64,000 bases of DNA from Cellulosimicrobium funkei (GTDB lineage Bacteria; Actinomycetota; Actinomycetes; Actinomycetales; Cellulomonadaceae), in the NCBI RefSeq assembly GCF_004519295.1, contig NZ_SOZH01000009.1, positions 124,001-188,000 of the forward strand, given 5' to 3'. The position numbers were made by a program, and so were the translations under genes. Below the pieces are notes generated by a model. That model worked only from the letters and a program-made list of their open reading frames with translations. It was not told the DNA's origin and did not search any database. Positions 44,584-53,577 of the stretch are shown one piece after another. The first letter of the stretch is position 1. Each line of letters starts with the position of its first letter.

Positions 44584-46215
44584 GTGACCCATGCAGACCT
44601 CCAGGCAGACGTCCTCGTCGTCGGCGGCGGGCTCGGCGGCGTGGCCGCCGCGCTCGCGGCGGCGGAGCGCGGCGCCCGCGTCGTCCTCACCGAGGAGCAC
44701 CCGTGGATCGGCGGCCAGCTCACGTCCCAGGCGGTACCGCCGGACGAGAGCCCGTGGGTCGAGCGGTTCGGCGTGACCGCGCGCTACCGCGCGCTGCGCG
44801 ACGGCATCCGCGACGTCTACCGCCGCTCGTACCCGCTCACCGACGCCGCGCGCACGTGGGACGCCCTCAACCCCGGCGCGGGCTGGGTCTCCAAGCTGTG
44901 CCACGAGCCGCGCGTCGCGGTGGGCGTGCTCGAGGAGATGCTCGCCCCGTGGCGGTCCGCGGGCCGCATCCGCCTGCTCGAGCGCGTGCGCCCGACGGCG
45001 GCCACCACCGACGGCGACCGCGTCACCTCCGTGACGCTCACCCCGGTCACCGCCGACGCCGCGGGCGCGGCCGTGACGGTGCACGCGGCGTTCGTCGTCG
45101 ACGCGACCGAGACGGGCGAGCTCCTGCCGCTGACGGGCACCGAGTACGTCACCGGGTTCGAGTCGAACCGCGAGACCGGGGAACCGAGCGCGCCGGACGA
45201 GGCGCAGCCCGACAACGTGCAGGCCCTCAGCGTGTGCTTCGCCGTCGAGCACGTGGACGGCGACCACACGATCGACCGCCCCGAGCGCTACGACTTCTGG
45301 AGCACGTACACCCCCGGCCCGTGGAACGGGCGCCGGATGCTGTCGTGGGAGGCGCCCAACCCGCGCACGCTCGCGATGGACGTGCGGTCGTTCACCCCGA
45401 ACCCGGGCGACGACCCGCGCGCCGTCGACGCCGACCAGTCGAAGAACCCCGGCGACGGCAACCTCTGGACGTTCCGGCGCATCGCGGCCCGCGACCTCTT
45501 CGCGCCGGGCCACTACGCGAGCGACCTGTGCCTCGTGAACTGGCCGAGCATCGACTACTTCCTGGCGCCCGTGCTCGACGTGCCGCGCGACGTGGAGGAG
45601 GCCCGGATCGCCGACGCCCGGCAGCTCAGCCTCTCGATGCTCTACTGGATGCAGACCGAGGCGCCCCGCGCCGACGGCGGGACCGGCTTCCCGGGCCTGC
45701 GCCTGCGGCCCGACGTCATGGGCTCGGCCGACGGCCTCGCCCAGGCGGCCTACCACCGCGAGTCCCGCCGCCTGCGCGCCGTGACGACGGTGACGGAGAA
45801 CGACGTCTCGTACGCCGTGCGCGGCGACCGCGGCGCGACGCGCTACGACGACTCGGTCGGCGTCGGCATGTACCGGATCGACCTGCACCCCTCGACGGGC
45901 GGCGACACGTACATCGACGTGGCGTCGACGCCGTTCGAGATCCCGCTCGGGGCCCTGCTGCCGCAGCGCGTGACCAACCTGCTCGCCGCCAACAAGAACA
46001 TCGGCACGACGCACATCACCAACGGCTGCTACCGCCTGCACCCGGTCGAGTGGAACGTCGGCGAGGCCGCCGGCCACCTCGCGGCCCACTGCCTCGCGAC
46101 CGGCCGCACGCCGCACGCCGTCCAGTCGAAGGCCGACCTCCTCGCCGACTACCAGGACGAGCTCGTCCGGGCGGGCGTCGAGCTGCGCTGGCCCGCCGAG
46201 GCCCACCCCTACTGA
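44584..46215 (+). CDS. FAD-dependent oxidoreductase (FAD_oxidored family) in a sugar locus
   Basis: 543 aa from GTG 44584, 48 nt after lacI. FAD-binding DVLVVGGGLGGVAAALAAAERGARVVLTEE (dinucleotide fold), then WIGGQLTSQAVPPDE, typical of the PF12831 group, and a C-terminal FAD segment (LLPQRVTNLLAANKNIGTTHITNGCYRLHPVEWNVGEAAG). AFVVDATETGELL is also diagnostic. The family is often found beside glycosidases and sugar transporters, but substrates are largely unproven. No signal peptide, so it would act on sugars after import. Alternative: redox tailoring of a sugar acid or glycoside. Confidence 0.85.
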   Translation: MTHADLQADVLVVGGGLGGVAAALAAAERGARVVLTEEHPWIGGQLTSQAVPPDESPWVERFGVTARYRALRDGIRDVYRRSYPLTDAARTWDALNPGAGWVSKLCHEPRVAVGVLEEMLAPWRSAGRIRLLERVRPTAATTDGDRVTSVTLTPVTADAAGAAVTVHAAFVVDATETGELLPLTGTEYVTGFESNRETGEPSAPDEAQPDNVQALSVCFAVEHVDGDHTIDRPERYDFWSTYTPGPWNGRRMLSWEAPNPRTLAMDVRSFTPNPGDDPRAVDADQSKNPGDGNLWTFRRIAARDLFAPGHYASDLCLVNWPSIDYFLAPVLDVPRDVEEARIADARQLSLSMLYWMQTEAPRADGGTGFPGLRLRPDVMGSADGLAQAAYHRESRRLRAVTTVTENDVSYAVRGDRGATRYDDSVGVGMYRIDLHPSTGGDTYIDVASTPFEIPLGALLPQRVTNLLAANKNIGTTHITNGCYRLHPVEWNVGEAAGHLAAHCLATGRTPHAVQSKADLLADYQDELVRAGVELRWPAEAHPY

Positions 46216-46269
46216 CCCGGGCTCCCCGCGCCCGGCACCCCCGCCCACCCTCAGTCCGAAGGAGAACTG

Positions 46270-47613
46270 ATGAACCCCCTCACCCCACGGTCGGCCCCTC
46301 GGTCCGCCCCGCGCCGCCGCCTCGTCGGCGCACCCCTGGCCGCCGGCGGCGTCGCGCTCGCCCTCGTCCTCACCGCGTGCTCCGGCGGCGGCGACGACGT
46401 CGCGGGCGAGCCGAGCACCCCGAGCGAGCCGGTCGAGCTGCGCATGACCGTCTGGACGGCCGACGAGACGCAGCTCGCGCAGTTCCAGGAGATCGCCGAC
46501 GCGTACGTCGCGGAGAACCCCGACCTCGTGTCCGGCGTGACGTTCGAGACCATCCCGTTCGAGGACTACACGACGTCCCTCACGACGCAGCTCGCGGGCG
46601 GCAACGCGCCGGACCTCGCGTGGATCCTCGAGAGCTACGCGCCCGAGTTCGTGGCGAGCGGCGCGCTCGTCGACGTCGGCCCGAAGCTGCAGGAGACCGA
46701 GGGGTACGCGTACGACGACCTGCTCGACTCGTCGCTCGCGCTGTGGGAGAAGGACGGCGGCCTCTACGCCTACCCGTTCTCCAACTCGCCGTTCGCGCTG
46801 TTCGTCAACACCGACCAGGTCGCCGCGGCGGGCCAGCCGAACCCGGCCGACCTCGTCGCGTCGGGCGACTGGACCTACGACCAGGTCCGCGAGATCGCGG
46901 CGGCGGCCGCCGCGACGTCGGGCAAGCAGGGCCTCGTGGTGCGCGACTTCGACTACAAGGTCTGGGAGAACCTGTCGACGATCTGGGACGGCTGGGACGC
47001 GACGCCGTGGAGCGAGGACGGCACGCAGTGCACGTTCACCGACCCCGAGATGGTCGACGCGCTCACGTGGATCCACGACGCGACGTTCGTCGACAAGGCG
47101 CTGCCCGGTCCCGGCACGACGGCCGACTTCTTCGCGGGCGACTCCGCCATGACGATCACGCAGATCAGCCGCGCGTCGTCGCTCGACGACTCGTTCGGGT
47201 GGGACGTCGTGCCGCTCCCGGCGGGCCCGGCGGGCCAGCAGAACGTCATCGGCCAGGCCGGCATCGGCGTCTTCGCGGCCGGGGAGCACCCCGACGTCGC
47301 GGCCGACTTCCTCGCGTGGTTCACCAACCCGGAGAACGCCGAGACGCTCGCCGCGTACTTCCCGCCGCCGCGCGAGTCGCTGCTCACCGCCGAGACGCTC
47401 GGGGCCGCCAACCCGAAGCTCAGCGAGGAGCAGCTCCAGGCGGTCGTCGTCGACGGCATCCAGGGCGCCGTGACGAAGCCGTCGCACCAGAACTTCGCCA
47501 AGCTGCAGGACACGGTGCGCGCCCAGCTCGACGCGCTGTGGACCGCCGACGCGGACGTCGAGGGCGTCCTCGCCGACACGTGCGCGGCGATCCAGCCCCT
47601 GCTCGGGGACTGA
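46270..47613 (+). CDS. Sugar ABC transporter, substrate-binding lipoprotein
   Basis: 447 aa with a strong GAAGGAG site. Lipobox LVLTAC, Cys37. Extracellular solute-binding family 1: LRMTVWTADETQLAQFQEIADAY, FETIPFEDYTTSLTTQLAGGNAPDLAWI, YAYPFSNSPFALFVNTDQVAAAG and FAGDSAMTITQISRASSLDD. A pair of cysteines (CTFTD; CAAIQ) may form a disulfide. It captures the oligosaccharide released by the secreted glycosidase (inferred from context) and hands it to the two permeases that follow. Confidence 0.93.
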   Translation: MNPLTPRSAPRSAPRRRLVGAPLAAGGVALALVLTACSGGGDDVAGEPSTPSEPVELRMTVWTADETQLAQFQEIADAYVAENPDLVSGVTFETIPFEDYTTSLTTQLAGGNAPDLAWILESYAPEFVASGALVDVGPKLQETEGYAYDDLLDSSLALWEKDGGLYAYPFSNSPFALFVNTDQVAAAGQPNPADLVASGDWTYDQVREIAAAAAATSGKQGLVVRDFDYKVWENLSTIWDGWDATPWSEDGTQCTFTDPEMVDALTWIHDATFVDKALPGPGTTADFFAGDSAMTITQISRASSLDDSFGWDVVPLPAGPAGQQNVIGQAGIGVFAAGEHPDVAADFLAWFTNPENAETLAAYFPPPRESLLTAETLGAANPKLSEEQLQAVVVDGIQGAVTKPSHQNFAKLQDTVRAQLDALWTADADVEGVLADTCAAIQPLLGD

Positions 47614-47615
47614 GC

Positions 47616-48503
47616 GTGGCGTCCTCCGCACTCGCACGACGGGACGCGGCCGTGGGCTACACCATGGTCGCGCCCGCCGTGCTCGGCGCGCTCGCGTTCG
47701 TCGTCGCGCCGCTGGTCGCCGTCGTCTGGTACTCGCTGCACGAGTGGAACGTCCTCGCGAACACGTTCACGTTCGCGGGCGGGGACAACTACGAGCGGAT
47801 GCTCGCCGACCCCGGGCTGCGGGACTCGCTCCTCGCGAGCCTGTGGTTCTCCGTCGGGCTCGTCGTGCTCAACATCTCGCTCGCGCTCGTCCTCGCGGTG
47901 CTGCTCAACCAGCGGCTCCCCGGCACGACGACGTTCCGCACGTTCTTCTTCTCGCCCGTCGTCGTGTCCCTCGTGGCGTGGACGATCGTGTGGAGCTTCC
48001 TGCTCCAGGCGGACGGCGGCATCAACGGGTTCCTGTCGCTGCTCGGCGTCGACGGCCCGAACTGGCTGCGCGGGGAGACGACGGCGATGCTCTCGGTGAT
48101 CGTCGTGCAGGTCTTCAAGAACGTGGGCCTCAACATGATCCTGTTCCTCGCGGCCCTGCAGGGGGTGCCCGAGGAGATCCAGGAGGCCGCGCGCATCGAC
48201 GGCGCGGGCGCGTGGCGCCGGTTCCGGTCGATCACGCTCCCGCTCATCAGCCCGACCGTCCTGCTGGTCTCGATCCTCACGATCGTGGGCTCGCTCGAGG
48301 TGTTCGCGCAGATCGCCGTGCTCACGGGCGGGGGGCCGGGGAACTCGACCACCGTGCTCGTCTACTACCTGTACCAGCAGGCGTTCCGGTTCAACGACTT
48401 CGGCTACGCGAGCGCGATCTCCGTCCTGCTGTTCGTCATCGTCCTCGTCCTGACACTCGTGCAGTGGCAGACGCGCAAGAGGTGGGTCTTCCATGAAGTC
48501 TGA
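47616..48503 (+). CDS. Sugar ABC transporter permease (MalF-like)
   Basis: 295 aa from GTG 47616, 2 nt after the binding-protein stop. Six membrane segments; the EAA loop that docks the ATPase is EEIQEAARIDGAGAWRRFRSITLPLI. NGFLSLLGVDGPNWL and GGPGNSTTVLVYYLYQQAF are typical of MalF/UgpA-type permeases. It overlaps the next permease gene by 11 nt. The frame is open far upstream, but that is a shadow of the oxidoreductase gene. Confidence 0.93.
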   Translation: MASSALARRDAAVGYTMVAPAVLGALAFVVAPLVAVVWYSLHEWNVLANTFTFAGGDNYERMLADPGLRDSLLASLWFSVGLVVLNISLALVLAVLLNQRLPGTTTFRTFFFSPVVVSLVAWTIVWSFLLQADGGINGFLSLLGVDGPNWLRGETTAMLSVIVVQVFKNVGLNMILFLAALQGVPEEIQEAARIDGAGAWRRFRSITLPLISPTVLLVSILTIVGSLEVFAQIAVLTGGGPGNSTTVLVYYLYQQAFRFNDFGYASAISVLLFVIVLVLTLVQWQTRKRWVFHEV

Positions 48504-49467
48504 CGTGATGCCCGGCCCGGCCACGCTCCCGGGCGCGGACGACGGCCCGGCCCGGCCCGCGGCGTCGGGCACGGGCGGCGCCGACGGCGCGGCGACCCGC
48601 GGCGGGCGGCCCGCGCGCCGCACGGGGAGCGCGCGCACGCGCCGCCGCTGGGGGCGCGCGGCGCTCGTGGCGCTCCTCGTGGTGCTCAGCGTGCCGTTCG
48701 TCTTCCCGACGTGGTGGATGGCGACGTCGAGCCTCAAGCCGATGAGCGAGATCCTGCGGGCCGTGCCGACGCTCTGGCCCCAGGACCCGTCGTTCGCGGC
48801 CTACGGCGAGGTGTTCCGGCTGCAGCCGTTCGCGCAGCAGTACTGGAACAGCCTCTACATCGCCGTGGTCGTGACGGTCGGGACGATCCTCGTGGCCTCG
48901 ATGGCCGGGTACGCGTTCGCGCGCATCCGGTTCCCCGGGGCGAACGCGCTGTTCCTGCTCGTGCTCGTCGGGCTGCTCGTGCCGTCGGAGGTGACGATCG
49001 TCCCGCTGTTCCGGATGGTCAACTCGCTCGGGCTCATCGACACGCACTGGCCGCTCGTGGTCATCCCGATCCTCGGGGCGCCGAGCGTCCTCGCGACGTT
49101 CATCATGCGCCAGTTCTTCCTCGGGCTCCCCGGCGAGCTCGAGGAGGCGGGGCGCATGGACGGCCTCGGGCGGTGGGGGATCTTCTGGCGGATCGCGTTC
49201 CCGCTGTCGCGCTCGGCGATCTCGGCCGTCGCGATCTTCACGTTCCTCAAGTCGTGGAACCTGTACCTCGAGCCGATCGTGTACCTGTCCAGCAAGGACC
49301 GGTTCACGCTCCCGCAGGCGCTCACGCAGTACGTCGACGCCTACGGCGGCCCGATGTGGAACGTCCAGCTCGCCGCGACGACGCTCACGGTGCTGCCGGT
49401 CCTCGCGGTGTTCCTCGTCGCGCAGAAGCAGTTCGTCCAGGGCCTGGCGCACACGGGACTGAAGTAG
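48493..49467 (+). CDS. Sugar ABC transporter permease (MalG-like)
   Basis: 324 aa. A disordered N terminus of about 50 residues (Gly/Ala/Arg-rich) precedes six membrane segments: FVFPTWWMATSSLKPMSEIL, YWNSLYIAVVVTVGTILVASMAGYAFARIRFPG, VPSEVTIVPLFRMVNSLGLIDTHWPL, EAA loop ELEEAGRMDGLGRWGIFWRIAFPL. No ATPase gene follows, so a shared MsiK/MsmX-type ATPase encoded elsewhere is expected, as is usual in actinobacteria. Last gene of the operon; it converges with the WXG gene after 13 nt. Confidence 0.93.
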   Translation: MKSDVMPGPATLPGADDGPARPAASGTGGADGAATRGGRPARRTGSARTRRRWGRAALVALLVVLSVPFVFPTWWMATSSLKPMSEILRAVPTLWPQDPSFAAYGEVFRLQPFAQQYWNSLYIAVVVTVGTILVASMAGYAFARIRFPGANALFLLVLVGLLVPSEVTIVPLFRMVNSLGLIDTHWPLVVIPILGAPSVLATFIMRQFFLGLPGELEEAGRMDGLGRWGIFWRIAFPLSRSAISAVAIFTFLKSWNLYLEPIVYLSSKDRFTLPQALTQYVDAYGGPMWNVQLAATTLTVLPVLAVFLVAQKQFVQGLAHTGLK

Positions 49468-49480
49468 GAGAGGCCGCCGA

Positions 49481-50656
49481 TCAGCCCTGCTCGGGGTACT
49501 CGGTGCGGGTGCGCGACCCTCCGACCGAGACGCTCCCGCCGCCGACCACGGGCAGCGGCGTCCCGGCGGAGAACCCGGCACCCTGCTCCTTCACGACCGT
49601 CCCGCCGGGGGGCGTCGTGATGAGCGAGCTCGGCGGGTTGGGCACGACGTTGCCGCTCGCGTCGTACGTGATCGCGTACACGCCGGGCCCGCCGAGGTCC
49701 GTGCTGCCCGGGACGATCCCCGTGCCCTCGATGCCTGCGCCGGCGTCGCCGCGGACGTAGACCGTCGTGGTGCCCGTGTTGTTGTCCACTCGGGTGCCGA
49801 CCAGGCCCTCGACCTCGACCTCGGCCCTGCCTCCGGCGAGCGGGACGACCGCACCCCCGGCGGACCCGGTCGCGTAGGCGCCCGCCTCGACGATCGTGGC
49901 GTCGGGCCTCGGCGGCACGTACGACCCGAGCTCCGGCCCCATGTAGTGCATCGTCTGGCGCTGCTGGTAAGCGAGGAAGGCGTCGACCTCCTCCTGGCTC
50001 GCGAAGGTGTACTCGCTCCCGACGTTCAGCACCGCCCCGCCCGAGGCGCCCGCCTGCGCGCCGAGGTTGACGCCGTGCTCGTTCACGTGCCCCTCGACGT
50101 AGGGGGTCGGGGTGCCCTCTCCGACCCCCAGGCTGCCCCCGGCGAGCTGGGTGACCCGGAACGTCCCGTCGGAGAGCTCGTCGATGCGGTACTCGAACCC
50201 GGCGCTCCCTTCCCCCGGGCCGGCCCCGATGCCCTGCTCGTACGTCACGTGCTCCGTCGCGACGATCGTCGGCGGCTCCTGCTGCTCGGTCATCGGCGGC
50301 AGGTCGGGCAGGGTGCGATCGCCCGGCAGACCAGGGATCCCGCCGCCACCGCCGCCGCCGCCAGCACCGCCGCCACTGCTCCCGCCGCCGTCGACGGCGC
50401 TCGCGCTGTCCTGTTGCTCGGCCTGCACGCGGAGCTTCTGCGCGCCGTCGTCGAGCAGGGTCGACGCCGCTCGCAGCGCCGCCTGCATCTCGCCGTGCCA
50501 CCGTGCCCGCAGCGCCTCGGCGTCCGGACCTGCCCACGGGGTCGACGTGACGGCGGCGCGCAGCGCCGAGGTCGTCGCCTCGAGCTTCGCGGACTCGCCC
50601 TGGAACGTGTCGGCGAGCCCGCGCAGCGCGGCGACGTCGGCACCGTAGAAGGACAT
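49481..50656 (-). CDS. WXG100-type protein with long C-terminal domain (possible type VII secretion substrate)
   Basis: 391 aa. Residues 1-80 form a WXG100-like helical hairpin (ADVAALRGLADTFQGESAKLEATTSALR ... STPWAGPDAEALRARWHGEM; W41-A-G43). A Gly/Ser linker (about 88-106) leads to a region of unknown fold with regular beta-like segments (VTYEQGIGAGPGEGSAGFEYRIDEL; VNLGAQAGASGGAVLNVGSEYTFASQEEVDAFLAYQ; GAYATGSAGGAVVPLAGGRAEVEVEGLVG) and an end GSRTRTEYPEQG. No toxin motif or ESX genes are seen nearby. It may be a secreted effector or surface protein; the C terminus may be shortened. Confidence 0.7.
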   Translation of the reverse strand: MSFYGADVAALRGLADTFQGESAKLEATTSALRAAVTSTPWAGPDAEALRARWHGEMQAALRAASTLLDDGAQKLRVQAEQQDSASAVDGGGSSGGGAGGGGGGGGIPGLPGDRTLPDLPPMTEQQEPPTIVATEHVTYEQGIGAGPGEGSAGFEYRIDELSDGTFRVTQLAGGSLGVGEGTPTPYVEGHVNEHGVNLGAQAGASGGAVLNVGSEYTFASQEEVDAFLAYQQRQTMHYMGPELGSYVPPRPDATIVEAGAYATGSAGGAVVPLAGGRAEVEVEGLVGTRVDNNTGTTTVYVRGDAGAGIEGTGIVPGSTDLGGPGVYAITYDASGNVVPNPPSSLITTPPGGTVVKEQGAGFSAGTPLPVVGGGSVSVGGSRTRTEYPEQG

Positions 50657-50817
50657 GGTGAACCTCTGCTGGCAGGGGGACGGTTGTCACGGTCACCCTT
50701 CGTCATGGCGCGGCCCGGCGCAAGGGGGAGGAGTCCCCATCGGGCCGAGACGCGCGGTCGGGCTGAGCGCCCGGCGCCCTGCACGAGGACGCCGCCGAGG
50801 TCGCTACGCTCGACGGT

Positions 50818-52671
50818 GTGGCTCATCTCCTCGGCGCCGACGGCATCTCGCTGACCGTCGGCACCCGCACCCTGCTCGACGACGTCTCGCTCGGCCTCGA
50901 CGACGGCGACCGCGTCGGCATCGTCGGCCCCAACGGGGCCGGCAAGACGACGCTCCTGCGCCTCCTCGCGGGCACGCAGCAGCCCGACGGCGGCCGTGTC
51001 ACCCGCGTGGGCGGCCTGCGGGTGGGCCTGCTCGACCAGCGCGACGACGTGGGCACCGGCGCGACGATCCGCGACCTCGTGCACGGCGACGCCGCGACCC
51101 ACGCCTGGGCGTCGGACGCGAGCATCCGCACCGTCCACGCGGGGCTGCTGGGCGACCTCGACCTCGACGCCCCGGCGGACACGCTGTCCGGCGGGCAGCG
51201 TCGCCGCGTCGCGCTCGCGGCGCTCCTCGTCGCCGACCACGACGTGCTGTTCCTCGACGAGCCCACGAACCACCTCGACGTCGAGGGCGTCGCGTGGCTC
51301 GCCGCGCACCTGGGCGACCGCTTCGCCCGCCCGGGCGCGAAGGGCGCCCTCGTGGTCGTCACGCACGACCGCTGGTTCCTCGATGCCGTGTGCTCGCGCA
51401 TGTGGGAGGTGCGCGGCGACGGCTCGGGCCAGGTCGAGGGCTACGAGGGCGGGTACGCCGCGTACGTGCTCGCGCGCGCCGAGCGCCAGCGCACCGCGGC
51501 CGTCGCGGCGGAGAAGCGCGACAACCTGCTGCGCAAGGAGCTCGCGTGGCTCCGGCGGGGCGCGCCCGCGCGCACGTCCAAGCCCAAGTTCCGGCTCGAC
51601 GCCGCCGCCGCGCTCATCGCCGACGTCCCGCCGCCGCGCGACACGCTCGAGCTCACGCGCACCGCGACGAAGCGCCTCGGCAAGGACGTGCTCGACCTCG
51701 AGGACGTGACGGTCGCGGTGCCGCGTCAGGACGGCCAGGGCGAGCGCGTGCTGCTCGACGACGTCACGTGGCGCCTGGGGCCCGGCGACCGGTACGGGGT
51801 CGTCGGGGTCAACGGTGCCGGCAAGACGACGCTCCTCGCGCTCCTCGCCGGGCGGCGCGAGCCCGACTCCGGGCGGGTCAAGCGCGGCAAGACCGTCCAC
51901 GTCGCGGAGCTGTCGCAGGACGTCGGCGAGCTCGACGACATCGCCGGCGCGCGCGTGATCCAGGTGATCGAGGACGAGAAGCGCTCGGTCGTCGTCGACG
52001 GCAAGGAGCTCTCCGCGTCCCAGCTCGTCGAGCGGCTCGGCTTCACGCGCGAGCGGTCGCAGACGCTCGTGCGCGACCTCTCGGGCGGCGAGCGGCGGCG
52101 CCTGCAGCTCCTGCGCCTGCTCGTCGCCGAGCCCAACGTGCTTCTGCTCGACGAGCCGACGAACGACCTCGACACCGACACGCTCGCCGCGCTCGAGGAC
52201 CTGCTCGACGGCTGGCCCGGCACGCTCATCGTCGTCTCGCACGACCGCTACCTGCTGGAGCGCGTCGCGGACCGCCAGGTCGCGCTGCTCGGCGACGGCC
52301 AGGTGCGCGACCTGCCGGGCGGCGTCGAGCAGTACCTCGAGCTGCGGCGCGCGGCGCTCGCGGGCGCGGGCGCGGCGTCGACCGGGTTCGCGCCCACGGG
52401 CGGCGCCGACGCGACACCGGACGCGGGGCCGGCCGTGGCGGCCCCGGGCCCGAGCGCGGCCGAGGTGCGGGCGGCGAAGAAGGAGATCAACCGCATCGAG
52501 CGGCGCCTGAGCAAGATCGCGGAGGCCGAGGGCCGGCTGCACGAGAAGATCGCGGCGAACGCGACCGACTTCGCGGCGGTCGCGGAGCTCGACGCCGAGC
52601 TGCGCACCCTCGCGGCGGAGAAGGACGAGCTCGAGGCGGCGTGGCTCGAGGCGGCCGAGGTCGCCGGGTGA
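50818..52671 (+). CDS. ABC-F family ATPase
   Basis: 617 aa from GTG 50818. Two ABC domains without membrane segments: Walker A GPNGAGKTT (37-45) and GVNGAGKTT, signatures LSGGQRRRVALAALL and LSGGERRRLQLLRLL, Walker B VLFLDEPTNHLD and VLLLDEPTNDLD. Between them is the linker (ABC_tran_Xtn, RNLLRKELAWLRRGAPARTSKPKF), and a C-terminal coiled coil (IERRLSKIAEAEGRLHEKIA). It resembles the Uup/EttA group acting on ribosomes. It has no clear resistance-type extension. A 4-nt overlap couples it to the next small gene. Confidence 0.92.
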   Translation: MAHLLGADGISLTVGTRTLLDDVSLGLDDGDRVGIVGPNGAGKTTLLRLLAGTQQPDGGRVTRVGGLRVGLLDQRDDVGTGATIRDLVHGDAATHAWASDASIRTVHAGLLGDLDLDAPADTLSGGQRRRVALAALLVADHDVLFLDEPTNHLDVEGVAWLAAHLGDRFARPGAKGALVVVTHDRWFLDAVCSRMWEVRGDGSGQVEGYEGGYAAYVLARAERQRTAAVAAEKRDNLLRKELAWLRRGAPARTSKPKFRLDAAAALIADVPPPRDTLELTRTATKRLGKDVLDLEDVTVAVPRQDGQGERVLLDDVTWRLGPGDRYGVVGVNGAGKTTLLALLAGRREPDSGRVKRGKTVHVAELSQDVGELDDIAGARVIQVIEDEKRSVVVDGKELSASQLVERLGFTRERSQTLVRDLSGGERRRLQLLRLLVAEPNVLLLDEPTNDLDTDTLAALEDLLDGWPGTLIVVSHDRYLLERVADRQVALLGDGQVRDLPGGVEQYLELRRAALAGAGAASTGFAPTGGADATPDAGPAVAAPGPSAAEVRAAKKEINRIERRLSKIAEAEGRLHEKIAANATDFAAVAELDAELRTLAAEKDELEAAWLEAAEVAG

Positions 52672-52994
52672 CGGCCGACCGGATGCGCGTCGCGGTGTCC
52701 GCGCGCGGCGTCGAGGTCGACGACGGGCAGGGCGGCGTCCTCGCGCCGTGGGCGGACGTGCGCCGCGTCACCGCGTTCGCGCTCGGTGCCCCGGGCGGCA
52801 CCGCCCGGTACGTGTCGTTCGACCTCGTGAACGGGCACAGCGTCGAGGTGGACGACGCCGCCCCGGAGTGGGACGACGTGCTCGCCGCCCTGCCCGGGCG
52901 GGTCGAGCTCGCGGTCGACGACCCGCTCGTCGCGCTCGGCGCGCTCGCGCCGGGCGAGCGGCTCGTCCTCGCGGGACCCGTGCGGACTCGCTGA
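52668..52994 (+). CDS. Small conserved hypothetical protein coupled to the ABC-F gene
   Basis: 108 aa. GTG 52668 overlaps the ABC-F stop (GTGA), which favours it over ATG 52683. The sequence alternates beta strands (VAVSARGVEVDDGQGGVLAPWADVRRVTAF; TARYVSFDLVNGHSVEVDDAAPEWDDVLAAL), suggesting a small beta-sheet, PH-like domain. No family recognised. Coupling suggests it works with, or at the same level as, the ABC-F protein. Confidence 0.65.
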   Translation: MTADRMRVAVSARGVEVDDGQGGVLAPWADVRRVTAFALGAPGGTARYVSFDLVNGHSVEVDDAAPEWDDVLAALPGRVELAVDDPLVALGALAPGERLVLAGPVRTR

Positions 52995-53062
52995 CCGCGC
53001 GGGGACCCGGGTCCGGACTCCCGGGCGCGGCGCCGGGGCCCAGCCGGGCGCGGGTGTGCGGC

Positions 53063-53548
53063 TCAGCGCCGCAGGAAGCCCATGCGGTCGTCGGGGTCGA
53101 CGCGCTCGAGGATGGCGCCCGCGATGGCGTCCAGCTGCTCGACCTGCTCGTCGGTGAGCGCGTCGATCACGTGGTCGCGCACCGTCCCGACGTGCCCGGG
53201 CGCGGTCGCGACGACCTTCTCCCAGCCGGCGTCGGTGAGGTGCGCGTTCGTCGCGCGGCGGTCCTCGGGGCACGGCACGCGCTCGACGAGGCCACGCTTC
53301 TCGAGGCGTGCGACGACGTGGGAGAGCCGGGGGAGCGTGGCGTTGGTGGCGCCCGCGAGGTCGGTCATGCGCAGCGTGCGCCGCGGCGCCTCGGAGAGCA
53401 TCGCGAGCACGTAGTACTCGAAGTGGCTGAGGTCGGCGTCGCGCCGGAGCTGGGAGTCGAGGACGCCCGGCAGCAGCTCCACGACCGCCACGAGCCGCTT
53501 CCACGCGTCGAGCTGCTGGTCGTCGAGCCAGCGGGGTTCCGTCGTCAT
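53063..53548 (-). CDS. MarR-family transcriptional regulator
   Basis: 161 aa. MarR fold: LSHFEYYVLAMLSEAPRRTLRMTDLAGATNATLPRLSHVVARLEKRGLVERVPCPEDRRATNAHLTDAGWEKV, with the wing motif PEDRRATNAHLT and one cysteine in the wing. Divergent from the dinucleotide-binding reductase gene; two AGTTG-N6-CAACT sites lie between. This pairing suggests control of the reductase in response to an oxidant or drug. Confidence 0.92.
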   Translation of the reverse strand: MTTEPRWLDDQQLDAWKRLVAVVELLPGVLDSQLRRDADLSHFEYYVLAMLSEAPRRTLRMTDLAGATNATLPRLSHVVARLEKRGLVERVPCPEDRRATNAHLTDAGWEKVVATAPGHVGTVRDHVIDALTDEQVEQLDAIAGAILERVDPDDRMGFLRR

Positions 53549-53577
53549 CGTGCCTCCTCCGGTGCGGCGATCCGCAT

